Shown here in pieces: positions 1-9,273 of a stretch of DNA of 64,000 nucleotides. The notes under the pieces are model-generated. The model did not search any database. It worked only from the letters and a program-made list of their open reading frames with translations, and was not told the origin of the DNA. Numbering within the stretch: position 1 is the first letter of the stretch; every line of letters starts with the position of its first letter. The position numbers and the translations under genes were made by a program. This DNA comes from Deltaproteobacteria bacterium (GTDB taxonomy: Bacteria; Myxococcota; XYA12-FULL-58-9): positions 1 to 64,000 of the forward strand of contig JACRCV010000007.1 in assembly GCA_016218825.1 (NCBI GenBank). Reading direction: 5' to 3'.

Positions 1-205
1 AGTTTCAACCCATCGGTAACCTGCTTCGTCCACGATGTACCCGGTTTTCGCATCTGCGCTCCCGCCAGCCACATCGCGGCCGGCCAACGGAGACAGATCA
101 CAAACGGACGATGTGTAGAAGAGTCAGGGTGGGGCGAGGGGCGGTCGATGCGGCAAGGGCCTGTTTGGCCGGCCTCGCGGCTGTGGTACCGTGGTGGGGC
201 CTGTG
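1..205. other. Left edge, no convincing gene
   Basis: No convincing gene lies upstream of the first kinase. The stretch looks less GC-rich than the rest of the window. Short open frames run through it on both strands, but none has a start codon with a ribosome site or a recognisable motif. A TGTAGAAG string near 113-120 could be a weak -10 box for the kinase gene. I found no matching -35. Confidence 0.3.
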
Positions 206-3028
206 ATGACGTCGCCTTCGGAGTCCCGTCCCCGCGTGCTCGTCGTCGACGACGACGAGATGGTGTTGCACGTGCTGCGGGCGAGCCTCGAGGCCGACTA
301 CGAGGTGCTGACCGCCTCCTCCGGAGAGGCGGCGCTCAAGGTCCTCGGCAGCGTCGAGGCCGCGGTGCTCTTGACCGACCAGCGGATGCCGGGGATCTCC
401 GGCGTCGAGCTGGCCAAGGAGGCGTGCAAGCTCCATCCGCACCTGGTGCCGATCATCATCTCGGCCTACACCGATCCGATCGACATCATCGCCGCGATCA
501 ACGAGGCCCAAGTGTTCCGCTTCGCCCGCAAGCCCTGGGACCTCGACGACCTGCTGCACACCGTGCAGCAGGCGGCGCAGCGCCACCGGCTGAGCTCCGA
601 CAACGCCCGGCTGGTTTGCGACTTGCGGCGCCGCTCGCAGGCGCTCGAGATCTTGCAGCAGGTGTTCGCGGCCGCCGCGGTCGCGGCCGGCGCCCACCCG
701 GCGGACGTCATGCTCGGCCACCTGCAGGAGGTGGTGCCCTACGATCTCGCCGGTCTGCTGCTCGTCGCCGACGGCGCCAAGTCCGGGACGCTGCAGCTGT
801 CGAGCGGCAGCGCGGTCGCCATCGGCAACATCGCCGAGCTCCGCGACCAGGTCCTGGAGCTGTTCGCGCTGTGCGGCGGTGTGCTCTGCGAGGAGCACGC
901 GCTCCGCGTGAACGCCACGCCGCTCATCGACCCCGAGGCGCCGCTCAGGGCAATAGGCAGCCAGGCCCAGGTGCCGCTGGTGCAGGATGGTCGTCCGGTC
1001 GGGGTCCTGGTGGTGCAGTCGTTCGCCGTCGACGCCTACCCGCCCGACGTCGCCCGCCTCTTGGATCTACTCGCCAACGGCACCGCGGACGCGGTGCAGC
1101 GGGCGCGCCAGAGCACCAGCCGCCAGTGGCAGCTGGTCGAGGCCGCCCTGGCGGCGGTGCCGAACGCCATCTTGTTGTTCGACGCCGCCGGCGAGGTCTT
1201 GGTCGCGAACCCGGCGGGACGGCGGGTGCTGGAGGGGTTGTCCGGGTCGTTGTGGGAGCTGCTCGCGGTCTGGCCCGAGGACGTGCTCACCGCCGCCGCG
1301 ATCCCGATCCGGCGCGAGTTTCGGGTCGGCGAGCGGATCGTCGTCGCCGAGCTCGGCCGCACCGCGGACGCCGCGGCCGCCGACGCCAAGGTCGTGGTGG
1401 TGCTGCGCGACGTCTCGATGGTCGAGGCCGAGAACGCGGCGCGGCGCGACTTCTTGTCGACCTTGACCCACGAGATCCGCACGCCGCTGACCTCGGTGAT
1501 CGCGACCCTCGAGCTGCTGTTGAACGGCGCTGCCGGCGACCTGCCGGAGAAGCAGCGCGAGTACCTCGAGGTCGCCGACGAGGCCTGCGAGAGCTTGAAC
1601 CACCTGATCACCAACATGCTCGATCTGGAGAAGTTCGAGCGCGGCAAGGTCGAGCTCCAGTGCCGGTCGATGGACGCGGCGACCGTGGTGCACGGCGTCG
1701 CGGCCCGCTTCGCGGCGGCGGCGGCGATGCGCGGGCTCAGCATCGCGGTGGAGACCGGCCCGGAGCCGGTGCCGCTCGTGGCCGACCAGCACCGCCTCGA
1801 GCAGATCTTGTCGAATCTGCTCGGCAACGCGGTGAAGTTCGCCAGGCCGTCGTCGGTGGTGCGCTTGAGCCTCGGCGAGTCGGACGCGGTGCGCGACTTC
1901 GTCGTCCTCGGGGTTCACAACGACGGCCCGCCGATCCCGCCGGGCGAATGGTCGACGCTGTTCGCTCGTTTTCGCCAAGCGAAGCGCGAGCGAGAGCTGG
2001 GCGGCGGCCGCGGCACCGGGCTCGGGCTGGCGATCGCGTTGAGCCTGGCGCGGGCGCACGGCGGCACCTTGATGGTCGAGAGCGGCAAGGCCGGGACCAG
2101 CTTCTATCTGGCGCTGCCGGCGGAGCCGGCGCCGGTGGTCGCGGAGGCGCTGGCGAGCGAGACGCCGTGTTGGGTCGACGTCGCCGGGACCCCGGCCGAC
2201 CGGGCGGCGATCGTGGCGGTCTTGCAGCAGGCCGGGCTCAAGGCGGCGTTGCTGCCGGCGGATGCCGCCGAGGCCGAGGCGGTGTACCGCGCCCAGGGTG
2301 ACGGCATCACCCTCACCTCGGGGCGCCTGGGCGGTCGGCCGGCCATCGACGTGGTGCCGAACGACCCGGCGCGGCTGCGCGGCATCGCGACCGCGCTCGC
2401 GACCTTGGGGCGCCTGCGCGACCGGCGGTTGAGCATCACCCCGAACCCGGGTGCCGATCTGTGGCGGGTGCTCGCGGCGCTCGGGCTCAAGGAGGCCCAC
2501 GAGGGCAAGCACGATCTGGACCTGGTGCTCTACGAGATGGCCGGCGGTCCGGCGACGCGGTTGATGGTGCTGGCCGAGCAGCTGACGCTGGAGGCCCGCC
2601 GGCGCGCCCCGGTGCGGACCTTGCACCGCCGCCTGCGGCTGGCCGGGGGCGCCGAGGCCTACGGTATCGTCCGCTTGAGCCACGTGAACGCGTTTCGCGC
2701 CATCTACGGCCAGCGCGGCGAGACCGCGCTCAAGGCGGCGCTGATGGTCGAGATGCGGCAGGTCGTGGCGCGTCTTTCGCCCGGTCTGGCGTGGCTGGCG
2801 CTCGACAGCAGCATGCTGTTCTCGGGCCCGCGCAAGGTGATCGAGCGCGTCCTCGAGGAGGCGGCGCTGCGCCTGCCGTCGTTGGCGCGGCTGCACTACC
2901 GCAAGCAGGACCGCGACGAGGGCTGCCTGCACCTGGGCGGCACCGACGTGCCGCTCGTCGAGGTGGCGACGCAGGTCTTGGACGCCGCGGTCAGCGAATC
3001 GCACTTGATCTCGGCGTTGGGGCTGTAA
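206..3028 (+). CDS. Receiver-first sensor histidine kinase (REC-GAF-PAS-HisKA-HATPase) with GGDEF-like tail
   Basis: Cytoplasmic signalling protein of 940 aa with no membrane segment. Residues 5-120 form a receiver with phospho-acceptor Asp58 in LLTDQRMPG. Its helix 5 region reads FRFARKPWDLDDL, as in receivers of HD-GYP-type regulators. A GAF-like region (about 155-300) and a PAS-like region (about 305-395) follow. The HisKA phospho-acceptor is His422 in LTHEIRTPLTSV. The ATPase has an N box (NLLGNAVKFA) and a G2 box (GRGTGLGLA). Residues about 640-940 are not a standard kinase tail; part resembles a GGDEF fold without its signature. An in-frame GTG lies at 191; ATG 206 gives the cleaner N-terminus. 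The gene ends 1 nt before the next kinase, so the two probably share a transcript. No output regulator lies beside them. Confidence 0.88.
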   Translation: MTSPSESRPRVLVVDDDEMVLHVLRASLEADYEVLTASSGEAALKVLGSVEAAVLLTDQRMPGISGVELAKEACKLHPHLVPIIISAYTDPIDIIAAINEAQVFRFARKPWDLDDLLHTVQQAAQRHRLSSDNARLVCDLRRRSQALEILQQVFAAAAVAAGAHPADVMLGHLQEVVPYDLAGLLLVADGAKSGTLQLSSGSAVAIGNIAELRDQVLELFALCGGVLCEEHALRVNATPLIDPEAPLRAIGSQAQVPLVQDGRPVGVLVVQSFAVDAYPPDVARLLDLLANGTADAVQRARQSTSRQWQLVEAALAAVPNAILLFDAAGEVLVANPAGRRVLEGLSGSLWELLAVWPEDVLTAAAIPIRREFRVGERIVVAELGRTADAAAADAKVVVVLRDVSMVEAENAARRDFLSTLTHEIRTPLTSVIATLELLLNGAAGDLPEKQREYLEVADEACESLNHLITNMLDLEKFERGKVELQCRSMDAATVVHGVAARFAAAAAMRGLSIAVETGPEPVPLVADQHRLEQILSNLLGNAVKFARPSSVVRLSLGESDAVRDFVVLGVHNDGPPIPPGEWSTLFARFRQAKRERELGGGRGTGLGLAIALSLARAHGGTLMVESGKAGTSFYLALPAEPAPVVAEALASETPCWVDVAGTPADRAAIVAVLQQAGLKAALLPADAAEAEAVYRAQGDGITLTSGRLGGRPAIDVVPNDPARLRGIATALATLGRLRDRRLSITPNPGADLWRVLAALGLKEAHEGKHDLDLVLYEMAGGPATRLMVLAEQLTLEARRRAPVRTLHRRLRLAGGAEAYGIVRLSHVNAFRAIYGQRGETALKAALMVEMRQVVARLSPGLAWLALDSSMLFSGPRKVIERVLEEAALRLPSLARLHYRKQDRDEGCLHLGGTDVPLVEVATQVLDAAVSESHLISALGL

Positions 3029-3029
3029 G

Positions 3030-4937
3030 ATGCGCCTGGCGCAGAAGCTGATCTTGTTCGCGCTCGCGGTGGCCTTGATCCCGCTCGCGGCGACCGGGTT
3101 CAGCGTCATCCGCATCGGCGAAGACGCCCTGCGGCGCCGCATCGCCGAGCACCAGGGCGCGGCGGCGCTGGCGGTGGCCGCGAAGGTGTCGCAGGCGGTC
3201 GAGGAGCTGGCGCGGCGCCTGGCGACCGCGATGGAGGTCTTCGACGTCACGGCGTTGTCGGCCGAGGAGCGCGCGGGCTTCGCGCACATGCTCTATCGCC
3301 AGTCCGACGACATCAGCATGGTGCTGTTGTTGAACGCGGCAGGCGAGCTGCTCGCGGCGCCGGCGGCGATCGCGGCGCCCGAGGTCCAGGGCGAGCTCAG
3401 CCGCCACCCGGGGGCCGGGGCCGCGGAGGTCGGCCGCTTGATCTCGCACCTGGCGCGACCGACGGCGCCGGTGCGCCAGGGGGCGGTGCTGTTGTCGCCG
3501 GTCTACTACCCCGAGAGCACCGACGCCCGCGTCGCGATCGCGGTGCCGGGCGGGCTCGAGGACGGCGTCGCCGGCGTGGTCGCCGGGGTCGAGGTCGCCA
3601 TCCGCAAGGACACCCTGCAGCTCGAGGGGGTGGAGACCGGCGTCTCGTCCCAGGTCTTCGTCGTCGACGCCAGCGGCCGGGCCATCGTCCACCCGAGCCT
3701 GGCGGTCGGCACCGACCTGCGCACCCATGCCGCGGTGGCGGCGTTCTTGAGCGGTGAGAATCGGGGCACGTCGCTCGCCGGCGTGGCGGGGGGCGCGCCG
3801 CAGGTGGCGGCGTTCGCGCCGGTAGGCGCGCTCGGCTGGGCGGTGGTGGTGGAGCAGCCCGAGGCGGTGGCGTTCGCCGCGGCGCTGAGCATGCGGCGTC
3901 AGGTGCTCGGCTGGATCGTGTTGACCATCGTCGGCGTCCTCGCCGGCGGCCTGTGGTTCGCGGCGCGCCTGCGGCGGGTGCTGACGAAGATGGTGGACGG
4001 CGCGCACGCCTTCGGTGAAGGGCGGCTGAAGCGCCGCATCGAGGTCGACCAGGCCGACGAGATCGGCGAGCTCGCCAAGACGATGAACGGGATGGCGGCG
4101 CGGCTCGAGAAGTCGCTCGGCGAGATCGAGGAGTGGAACCGCACCCTGGAGGCCAAGGTCGAGCAGCGCACCCGCGAGCTCGAGGCGACCCAGGCGCAGC
4201 TCTTGGTGCAGTCGAAGCTCGCGGCGTTGGGCCAGCTCGGCGCCGGGGTGGCGCACGAGGTCAACAACCCGCTCGCCGGCATCCTCGGCATGGCGCAGCT
4301 GTTGATGCGCGACCACCAGGCCGGCGACAAGGACTTCGGCAAGCTCAAGGAGATCGAGGCCGCGGCGAAGCGCTGCAAGGAGATCACGATGCGGCTGTTG
4401 CGCTTCTCCGAGCGCCGCTTGGTCGGGCGGGTGGAGGTGGCGCTCAACGACATCGTCGACGAGGTGGCGGAGATGCTGAGCCCCGGGCTCGTGGCCGGGG
4501 GCGTGACGCTCTTGCGCGAGCTCGCCGCCGACATCCCGAAGATCACCGCCGACCCCGGGCAGTTGGCGCAGGTCTTCATCAACCTGATCAACAACTCCAA
4601 GACCGCGATGCCGAAGGGCGGCACGGTGACGCTCAAGACCCGGGCGCTCGCCGACGGGGTGCAGGCGGTGGTCGCGGACACCGGCGCCGGCATCAAGAAG
4701 GAGCACCTGCCGCGGATCTTCGACCCGTTCTTCACCACCAAGCGGGTGTGGAGCGACGTCGGGCTCGGGCTCTCGGTCTCGTATCGCATCGTGACCGACC
4801 ACGGCGGTCGCATCGACGTCGACAGCGAGGAGGGCAAGGGCAGCGCCTTCGTCGTCACGCTGCCGTTCAAGCCGCCGCCGGGGCCGGTGGCGTCGCCGTC
4901 CGAGCTCATCGGCAAGAAGAGCGTGCTCTTGGAGTAG
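3030..4937 (+). CDS. Membrane-bound sensor histidine kinase (Cache-type sensor, HAMP, HisKA, HATPase)
   Basis: 635 aa. A membrane segment at about 7-28 and a second at about 290-313 flank a periplasmic region of about 260 residues that resembles a double-Cache sensor. A HAMP linker (about 315-365) and a coiled coil follow. The HisKA phospho-acceptor is His409 in GVAHEVNNPLAGILG, the NtrB/ZraS-like form. The ATPase has an N box with INLINNS near residue 519, DTGAGI near 550 and GLGLSVSYRI near 577. It starts 1 nt after the stop of the cytoplasmic kinase. The two kinases may form one phosphorelay, with this protein sensing outside the cell and the receiver of the first gene as possible partner. 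That pairing is inferred from position only. Confidence 0.9.
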   Translation: MRLAQKLILFALAVALIPLAATGFSVIRIGEDALRRRIAEHQGAAALAVAAKVSQAVEELARRLATAMEVFDVTALSAEERAGFAHMLYRQSDDISMVLLLNAAGELLAAPAAIAAPEVQGELSRHPGAGAAEVGRLISHLARPTAPVRQGAVLLSPVYYPESTDARVAIAVPGGLEDGVAGVVAGVEVAIRKDTLQLEGVETGVSSQVFVVDASGRAIVHPSLAVGTDLRTHAAVAAFLSGENRGTSLAGVAGGAPQVAAFAPVGALGWAVVVEQPEAVAFAAALSMRRQVLGWIVLTIVGVLAGGLWFAARLRRVLTKMVDGAHAFGEGRLKRRIEVDQADEIGELAKTMNGMAARLEKSLGEIEEWNRTLEAKVEQRTRELEATQAQLLVQSKLAALGQLGAGVAHEVNNPLAGILGMAQLLMRDHQAGDKDFGKLKEIEAAAKRCKEITMRLLRFSERRLVGRVEVALNDIVDEVAEMLSPGLVAGGVTLLRELAADIPKITADPGQLAQVFINLINNSKTAMPKGGTVTLKTRALADGVQAVVADTGAGIKKEHLPRIFDPFFTTKRVWSDVGLGLSVSYRIVTDHGGRIDVDSEEGKGSAFVVTLPFKPPPGPVASPSELIGKKSVLLE

Positions 4938-4958
4938 GACTTTGGCCTCCGCCTGAAG

Positions 4959-4989
4959 TTGGCGTCCCCGTGGGTGTTTTCGGTAGAAT
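4959..4989 (+). promoter_or_regulatory. Promoter for FecR-like gene, probably leaderless
   Basis: TTGGCG (4959-4964) and TAGAAT (4984-4989) are separated by 19 nt. The GTG start codon at 4996 lies 6 nt after the -10 box, where transcription would start, so the mRNA would have no leader and no ribosome site. Confidence 0.45.
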
Positions 4990-4995
4990 CCGGCC

Positions 4996-5949
4996 GTGGA
5001 ACCGTCTCCGACGACGAAGCGGCGCGGCAACCTGGTGTTTGCGGCCGGGGTGCTGTTGGTGGTCCTCGCGGTGGCGGGGGGCTACTACGTCTTGTTGTGG
5101 CGTCCGGCGCCGGTGCCGCCGCCGGTCGCGCCGCCGGTCTTGAGGTCGCCGCAGGGCGTGCAGGTGACGCGGGCTGCGGGGGCGGTTCAGATCCGGGTCG
5201 GGGCCGGCGAGTGGCACGAGGCGGTGGTCGGGACCGCGGTCGAGGTCGGCGCCGACTTGCGGACCGGGGAAGGGGGCAGCGCGGCGTTGTCGATTCCCGG
5301 GACGCTGGACGTCGAGGTCGCGGCCGACGCCGAGGTGCGGCTCGAGACTCTGGACGACGACCAGGCGGCTCTCGAGGTGCGCGAGGGCTTGGTGGTAGCC
5401 GACGTCAAGCCGGAGAGCGGGCGGCTGTTGCAGATCAAAGCGGCCGGCAGCGACGCGGTGGCGGCGACCAGAGACGGCCGTGTCCACGTGCTGACCGACG
5501 GCAAAGGCAACGTGCAGACCGCGGTGACGCGCGGCTCGGCGACCGTGACCGCGGGCGGCGAGCAGGTGGAGCTCGAGAACGGCTTCCAGACCTCGATCGT
5601 ACCCGGCGGCAAGCCGCAGGCGCCGACGCCGATGCCAAAGTCGCTCCTCCTCAAGATCAAGTGGCCGCCGGACAGCCAGACCGCGAAGCGGCGCCAGCTG
5701 GTGACCGGCAAGACCAATCCCGGCGCCCGGGTCCGGGTGGGCGGGGTCGTCACGACCGCCGACGCCAACGGCCAATTCCGGGCGGTGATCGAGCTCCAGG
5801 AAGGATCGCAGAAGGTCCGCGCCTACACCCTGGACGTCCTCGGACGGGTCGAACAAACCACCTCCCAGGCCATCGAGCTCGACACCCGCGGGCCAAAAAA
5901 CGAAATAAAAACGCACCCTAACATGTGGAAACGCCCGGCCGGCGAGTAG
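4996..5949 (+). CDS. FecR-like domain membrane-anchored protein
   Basis: 317 aa. A basic N-terminus and one membrane segment (about 13-35) are followed by a Pro-rich linker and a beta-rich periplasmic region (about 50-200). That region has the FecR pattern of a threshold strand (GADLRTGEGGSAAL) followed by repeated short strands with alternating Val and acidic residues. The C-terminal part (about 215-305) looks like a second beta-sandwich (GARVRVGGVVTTADANGQF), similar to carboxypeptidase-regulatory-like folds. FecR domains in myxobacteria are common on envelope proteins without a sigma factor nearby, and none is visible here. GTG is the only reasonable start, given its position just after the -10 box. 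Confidence 0.7.
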   Translation: MEPSPTTKRRGNLVFAAGVLLVVLAVAGGYYVLLWRPAPVPPPVAPPVLRSPQGVQVTRAAGAVQIRVGAGEWHEAVVGTAVEVGADLRTGEGGSAALSIPGTLDVEVAADAEVRLETLDDDQAALEVREGLVVADVKPESGRLLQIKAAGSDAVAATRDGRVHVLTDGKGNVQTAVTRGSATVTAGGEQVELENGFQTSIVPGGKPQAPTPMPKSLLLKIKWPPDSQTAKRRQLVTGKTNPGARVRVGGVVTTADANGQFRAVIELQEGSQKVRAYTLDVLGRVEQTTSQAIELDTRGPKNEIKTHPNMWKRPAGE

Positions 5950-5952
5950 TCC

Positions 5953-6077
5953 TGGAAGATTCCCATGGGTCTTCCATGATGTGGGCGGGTGGCGGCCTCC
6001 GCCCCCACCGCAACACACGTACTTACTTGTAAATAGGGGACTTTATTGTTGACATTGGCGGCCGCAAATTGGCAACC
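5953..6077 (+). promoter_or_regulatory. Conserved upstream element of first propeller gene (copy 1)
   Basis: It begins 3 nt after the preceding stop codon. A hairpin has arms TGGAAGA (5953-5959) and TCTTCCA (5970-5976) around CCCATGGG. A small stem GGCGG/CCGCC follows at 5991-6003. A -35-like TTGACA lies at 6049-6054, with no clear -10. The segment 5991-6054 matches 10681-10744, upstream of the paralogous gene, at 54 of 64 positions by eye with no gaps. The spacing from GATTCCCAT to GGCGG (33 nt) and from GGCGG to TTGACA (58 nt) is identical in both copies. Confidence 0.6.
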
Positions 6078-6154
6078 TGAACGTCCTTCGGTCGCCTGCG
6101 CGCGAGGGTCTCCCTATTCGAGTGACCGCCAACGCAGTATCCGGGGGTAACGTC

Positions 6155-9100
6155 GTGAAGCACTCGCACGTCCGATTCCTTGGTGGCTCGCTCGTGGCGT
6201 TTTCTCTGGTCGCATCCACAGCGGCGTGGGCGGACACTCTCATGGCGCGGGAGTACGCCGTCGCCACGACCTCGAGCTGGGAGACAATGCCGCGGCTCGG
6301 CAACGACGGCGCCTCCGACCTGGTGGTGTTCACCGCGCGCGACATGAACGCCGACGGCTCGATGGGCCCAGGCGATATCTGGTTCCAGCGCCTGGTCGCC
6401 GGCCAACCGTCCGGAGCCGCGGTGCAGGTGACGAGCGGTGAGACCGACGATCAGCTGAACGACGTGAGCGGCGACTTCATCGTCTACACCGCCTACGACA
6501 GCCCTACCGTGCAGAGCGGCAGCATCATGCTGTACCAGATCTCGACGACCGTCCTCTATCAGATCGGCAGCTCAGTGGTAATTCTTGAGCCGCGCATCAG
6601 CGGCACCAAGGTCGTCTGGCGCCAGGGGGCGGCGAACGCTACCCAAGTGATGATGTACGACCTCGGTTGGCTCGGGACCGCGCGCCAGGCGGACGTGCTC
6701 GCCGGCCCGGTGCCGGCGACGTACTACGTCGACATCGGTGACCGATTCGTTGTCTGGGTTGATCTCGCAGGCGGGCAGTACGATATCTCGGCGTTCGACC
6801 TCGCGGTGAGCGTACGCATCCCGGTGACTGGGACCCTCAACACCAACGAGCGTGATCCCTCCACGGCCGGCGCCTGGGTCACCTGGCAGGCTCAAGACAA
6901 GGGCGCGGCCACGAGCCGCATCGTGGCGCGCAACATGGATACCAGCGAGGAACGGATCATCGCGAACAACGGCGCCGGCAGCTTCAGACCGAGCGTCGAT
7001 GGAGACCTCATCGGCTACGAGTCCAATGTCAACGGCAACCTGGACGTGTTCGTGTATCGGCTGTCGACCGGCGAGACCTTCCAGGTCACGACTGATCCCG
7101 CCGACCAATACTTGAACGACGTCTTCGGGCAGAGCGTGACCTACGTCGACCAGCGCTCCGGCACCGAAGACATCTTCGTGTCCGACCTCACCTTCGTGGC
7201 GCCGGATCCGTGCGCGGACAAAGACGGCGACGGCCATCTCCAAGTGGGCTGTCCCGGCGGCGACGACTGTGACGACACGAATCCGTGGACCTACCCTGGC
7301 GCGCCGCAAGTCTGCGACGGCACGCATAACAACAGCTGGCCCGGCTGCACCGCCCCTACTCCTGGCGACGAACGGGACCGGGACGGCGATGGTTACATCC
7401 AGTGCCCGGCTTTCATCGACGTGGGCATCGGGCTCAAGGGCGGCGACTGCGACGACCAAAACCCCCTCATGTCGCCCGGACTCATCGAAGTCTGCAGCGA
7501 CGGGCTGGACAACGACTGCAGCGGCGTGGTGGACGACTCCATCGATGCAGACGGCGACGGGCACTACACGCTCGCGTCTTGCGCTCAGCCGGCGGACGAC
7601 TGCGACGACAGCACAGCTCTCGCGCACCCCGACCTGGCAGAGGTTTGCGGCGACGGGCTCGATAATGACTGCAATGGGGTGGCGGAGGATCGGGATGCGG
7701 ATGGCGACGGGAGTATTGCCGAGGCCTGTGGTGGCGACGACTGCGACGACGGCAACGCCCTGATGCACCCGGGTTTGACTGAGATCTGCAACGACCAACT
7801 CGACAACGACTGCAACGGAGAATGGAAGAACGGCCTGTACGAGCCCAAGATCAACGACGGTTGCCGGATCGAGAGCGGTGGTGGCAGCTATGGCATGCTG
7901 GGGTGCTCGGCAAGGGTGGAGATCGACTGGGACACGGAGTCACAGAGCTGCGGGTACAACTTCGTCGCGTCCTGTCCGCTCGGTGGTGACGGAGAATGTG
8001 CCTTCGCTGATCTGACCGATCTGCGCGCGATCCTGCAACACCAGAGCGCCGTCTACCAGACCTTCACATTCCACCACAGCCCGACGCTCGGCCGCATCAG
8101 CTCGATCACGCTGGTCGCCGACCCGGCGATGCTCGCCTTCTTCCCGTCCGACTTCCAGATCGTAGCGTCGGAGAGCCTCGACTTCCTCACCGCCGCGAAC
8201 CTCGATGCAGGCTACATGGCGAGCCAGGCGCGCGTGGTCGTCGATGCGCAAGGTTTCCCACCGCCGACCGACCCGAACATCAAGCTCAGCTTCTCGCCGC
8301 AGCTCGAGACCGGGTACATCACGCTCGCGTTCCTCGGGCTGCGATACTATCAAGACCCGGACTTGAGCGACGGCGACCAGAGCGGTTACGTGGTGCCGCT
8401 GTTGGACGTGATCTTCGAAGGCGGCATCATCGACGGGCCCACGGCGACCTTCGACAGCGACGGCGACGGCTTGTGCGATGCGTTCGAGCTCTCGATCGGC
8501 GGCGACCCGACCACGGCAGACAGCGACGCCGACGGCGCTCTGGACGGCGCGGACAACTGCCCGGCCGCCTCGAACCCGTTGCAGCAGGACTTCGACCAGG
8601 ACGGGCTCGGTGACGCGTGCGACTCGTGCCCCTTCGACCTTGCGAACGACGCCGACGGCGACGGCACCTGCGATGGGCTGACCCCCGCGGACCTCTGCGC
8701 GGCGGCCGCCCTGCCGGCGCAGGTTGAAGAGCTGTGGCAGAAACGATGGAACGCGCCTGACTGTCCTCGAGGCCACGCACACGGCCAGTGTGGCAAGCTC
8801 GACGAGGCCTATTCGATCGCCGGCGATGGCGGGGCGCTCGGCGTCCTTTGCCTTACGGTCGAAGGCGCCGCCGGTCCGGGCCAGAGTCACGCCCCGAAGG
8901 GCTTCGTGACGTGGAACGACGTCAACGTGTTCGAGAATCCTGCGTTGCGCGAGAGCGCTTCGGCGGCTACGGCCGCGCTCTCCGACCAGAACGACCTGCG
9001 GGTCAAGCTCATCCTCGACGGGCCGCACAACAGCTCGGCCGTCGCGTTGCGCGTGTTGTCGGTGTCGTTGGAGCAGGCGCCGGTCGTCGGCGCGGCGGCG

Positions 9101-9232
9101 GCGCAACGCGAGGCGGCGAATGCGCTCACCTGCACGTCGGGCGTCGGACTCGGGTGGCCGGCGATCTTGATTGCGTTGGCAGCTGCGTGGCGGCGTCAGC
9201 GGAGGCTACCGAGCCAGCCGCAGCGGGCGTGA
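6155..9232 (+). CDS. Secreted TolB-like beta-propeller protein with MopE-type and thrombospondin type 3 repeats (paralog 1)
   Basis: 1,025 aa. The signal peptide is cleaved at AWA|D (26/27). Residues about 30-350 are repeated strands of TolB/WD40-like type ([36 protein letters not shown]). Residues about 354-560 hold four Asp-rich repeats with DDCDD and EVCGDGLDNDCNG motifs, the putative metal-binding motif of MopE-like proteins. A beta-sandwich-like stretch (about 570-765) is followed by thrombospondin type 3 calcium repeats (about 767-848). A module shared with the paralog at 10854 covers about 878-990. The tail is Cys, hydrophobic helix, then an Arg cluster. GTG 6155 is chosen because it aligns with the paralog start and has GGGGGTAA 4 nt upstream. 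It is probably exported and held at the surface; no enzymatic motif is visible. Confidence 0.85.
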   Translation: MKHSHVRFLGGSLVAFSLVASTAAWADTLMAREYAVATTSSWETMPRLGNDGASDLVVFTARDMNADGSMGPGDIWFQRLVAGQPSGAAVQVTSGETDDQLNDVSGDFIVYTAYDSPTVQSGSIMLYQISTTVLYQIGSSVVILEPRISGTKVVWRQGAANATQVMMYDLGWLGTARQADVLAGPVPATYYVDIGDRFVVWVDLAGGQYDISAFDLAVSVRIPVTGTLNTNERDPSTAGAWVTWQAQDKGAATSRIVARNMDTSEERIIANNGAGSFRPSVDGDLIGYESNVNGNLDVFVYRLSTGETFQVTTDPADQYLNDVFGQSVTYVDQRSGTEDIFVSDLTFVAPDPCADKDGDGHLQVGCPGGDDCDDTNPWTYPGAPQVCDGTHNNSWPGCTAPTPGDERDRDGDGYIQCPAFIDVGIGLKGGDCDDQNPLMSPGLIEVCSDGLDNDCSGVVDDSIDADGDGHYTLASCAQPADDCDDSTALAHPDLAEVCGDGLDNDCNGVAEDRDADGDGSIAEACGGDDCDDGNALMHPGLTEICNDQLDNDCNGEWKNGLYEPKINDGCRIESGGGSYGMLGCSARVEIDWDTESQSCGYNFVASCPLGGDGECAFADLTDLRAILQHQSAVYQTFTFHHSPTLGRISSITLVADPAMLAFFPSDFQIVASESLDFLTAANLDAGYMASQARVVVDAQGFPPPTDPNIKLSFSPQLETGYITLAFLGLRYYQDPDLSDGDQSGYVVPLLDVIFEGGIIDGPTATFDSDGDGLCDAFELSIGGDPTTADSDADGALDGADNCPAASNPLQQDFDQDGLGDACDSCPFDLANDADGDGTCDGLTPADLCAAAALPAQVEELWQKRWNAPDCPRGHAHGQCGKLDEAYSIAGDGGALGVLCLTVEGAAGPGQSHAPKGFVTWNDVNVFENPALRESASAATAALSDQNDLRVKLILDGPHNSSAVALRVLSVSLEQAPVVGAAAAQREAANALTCTSGVGLGWPAILIALAAAWRRQRRLPSQPQRA

Positions 9233-9273
9233 GAGCCTCCTGCCCGGCGTGATTGCCGTGAGGAGCAAGACTG

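Noticed and set aside
1-110. Short open frames at the left edge, including a minus-strand frame reading GGSADAKTGYIVDEAGYRW
   Set aside because: The frame is closed by a stop just upstream near 125 and has only TTG or GTG starts without a ribosome site. Codon preference does not favour it over the other frames.
124-143. GTGGGGCGAGGGGCG resembling half of the dispersed repeat
   Set aside because: Only about 15 nt match and the stem partner and flanking motifs are missing.
148-2301. Long overlapping open frame, Arg/Gly-rich, inside the first kinase
   Set aside because: It is a GC-rich shadow frame with low-complexity translation; the kinase frame has all the motifs.
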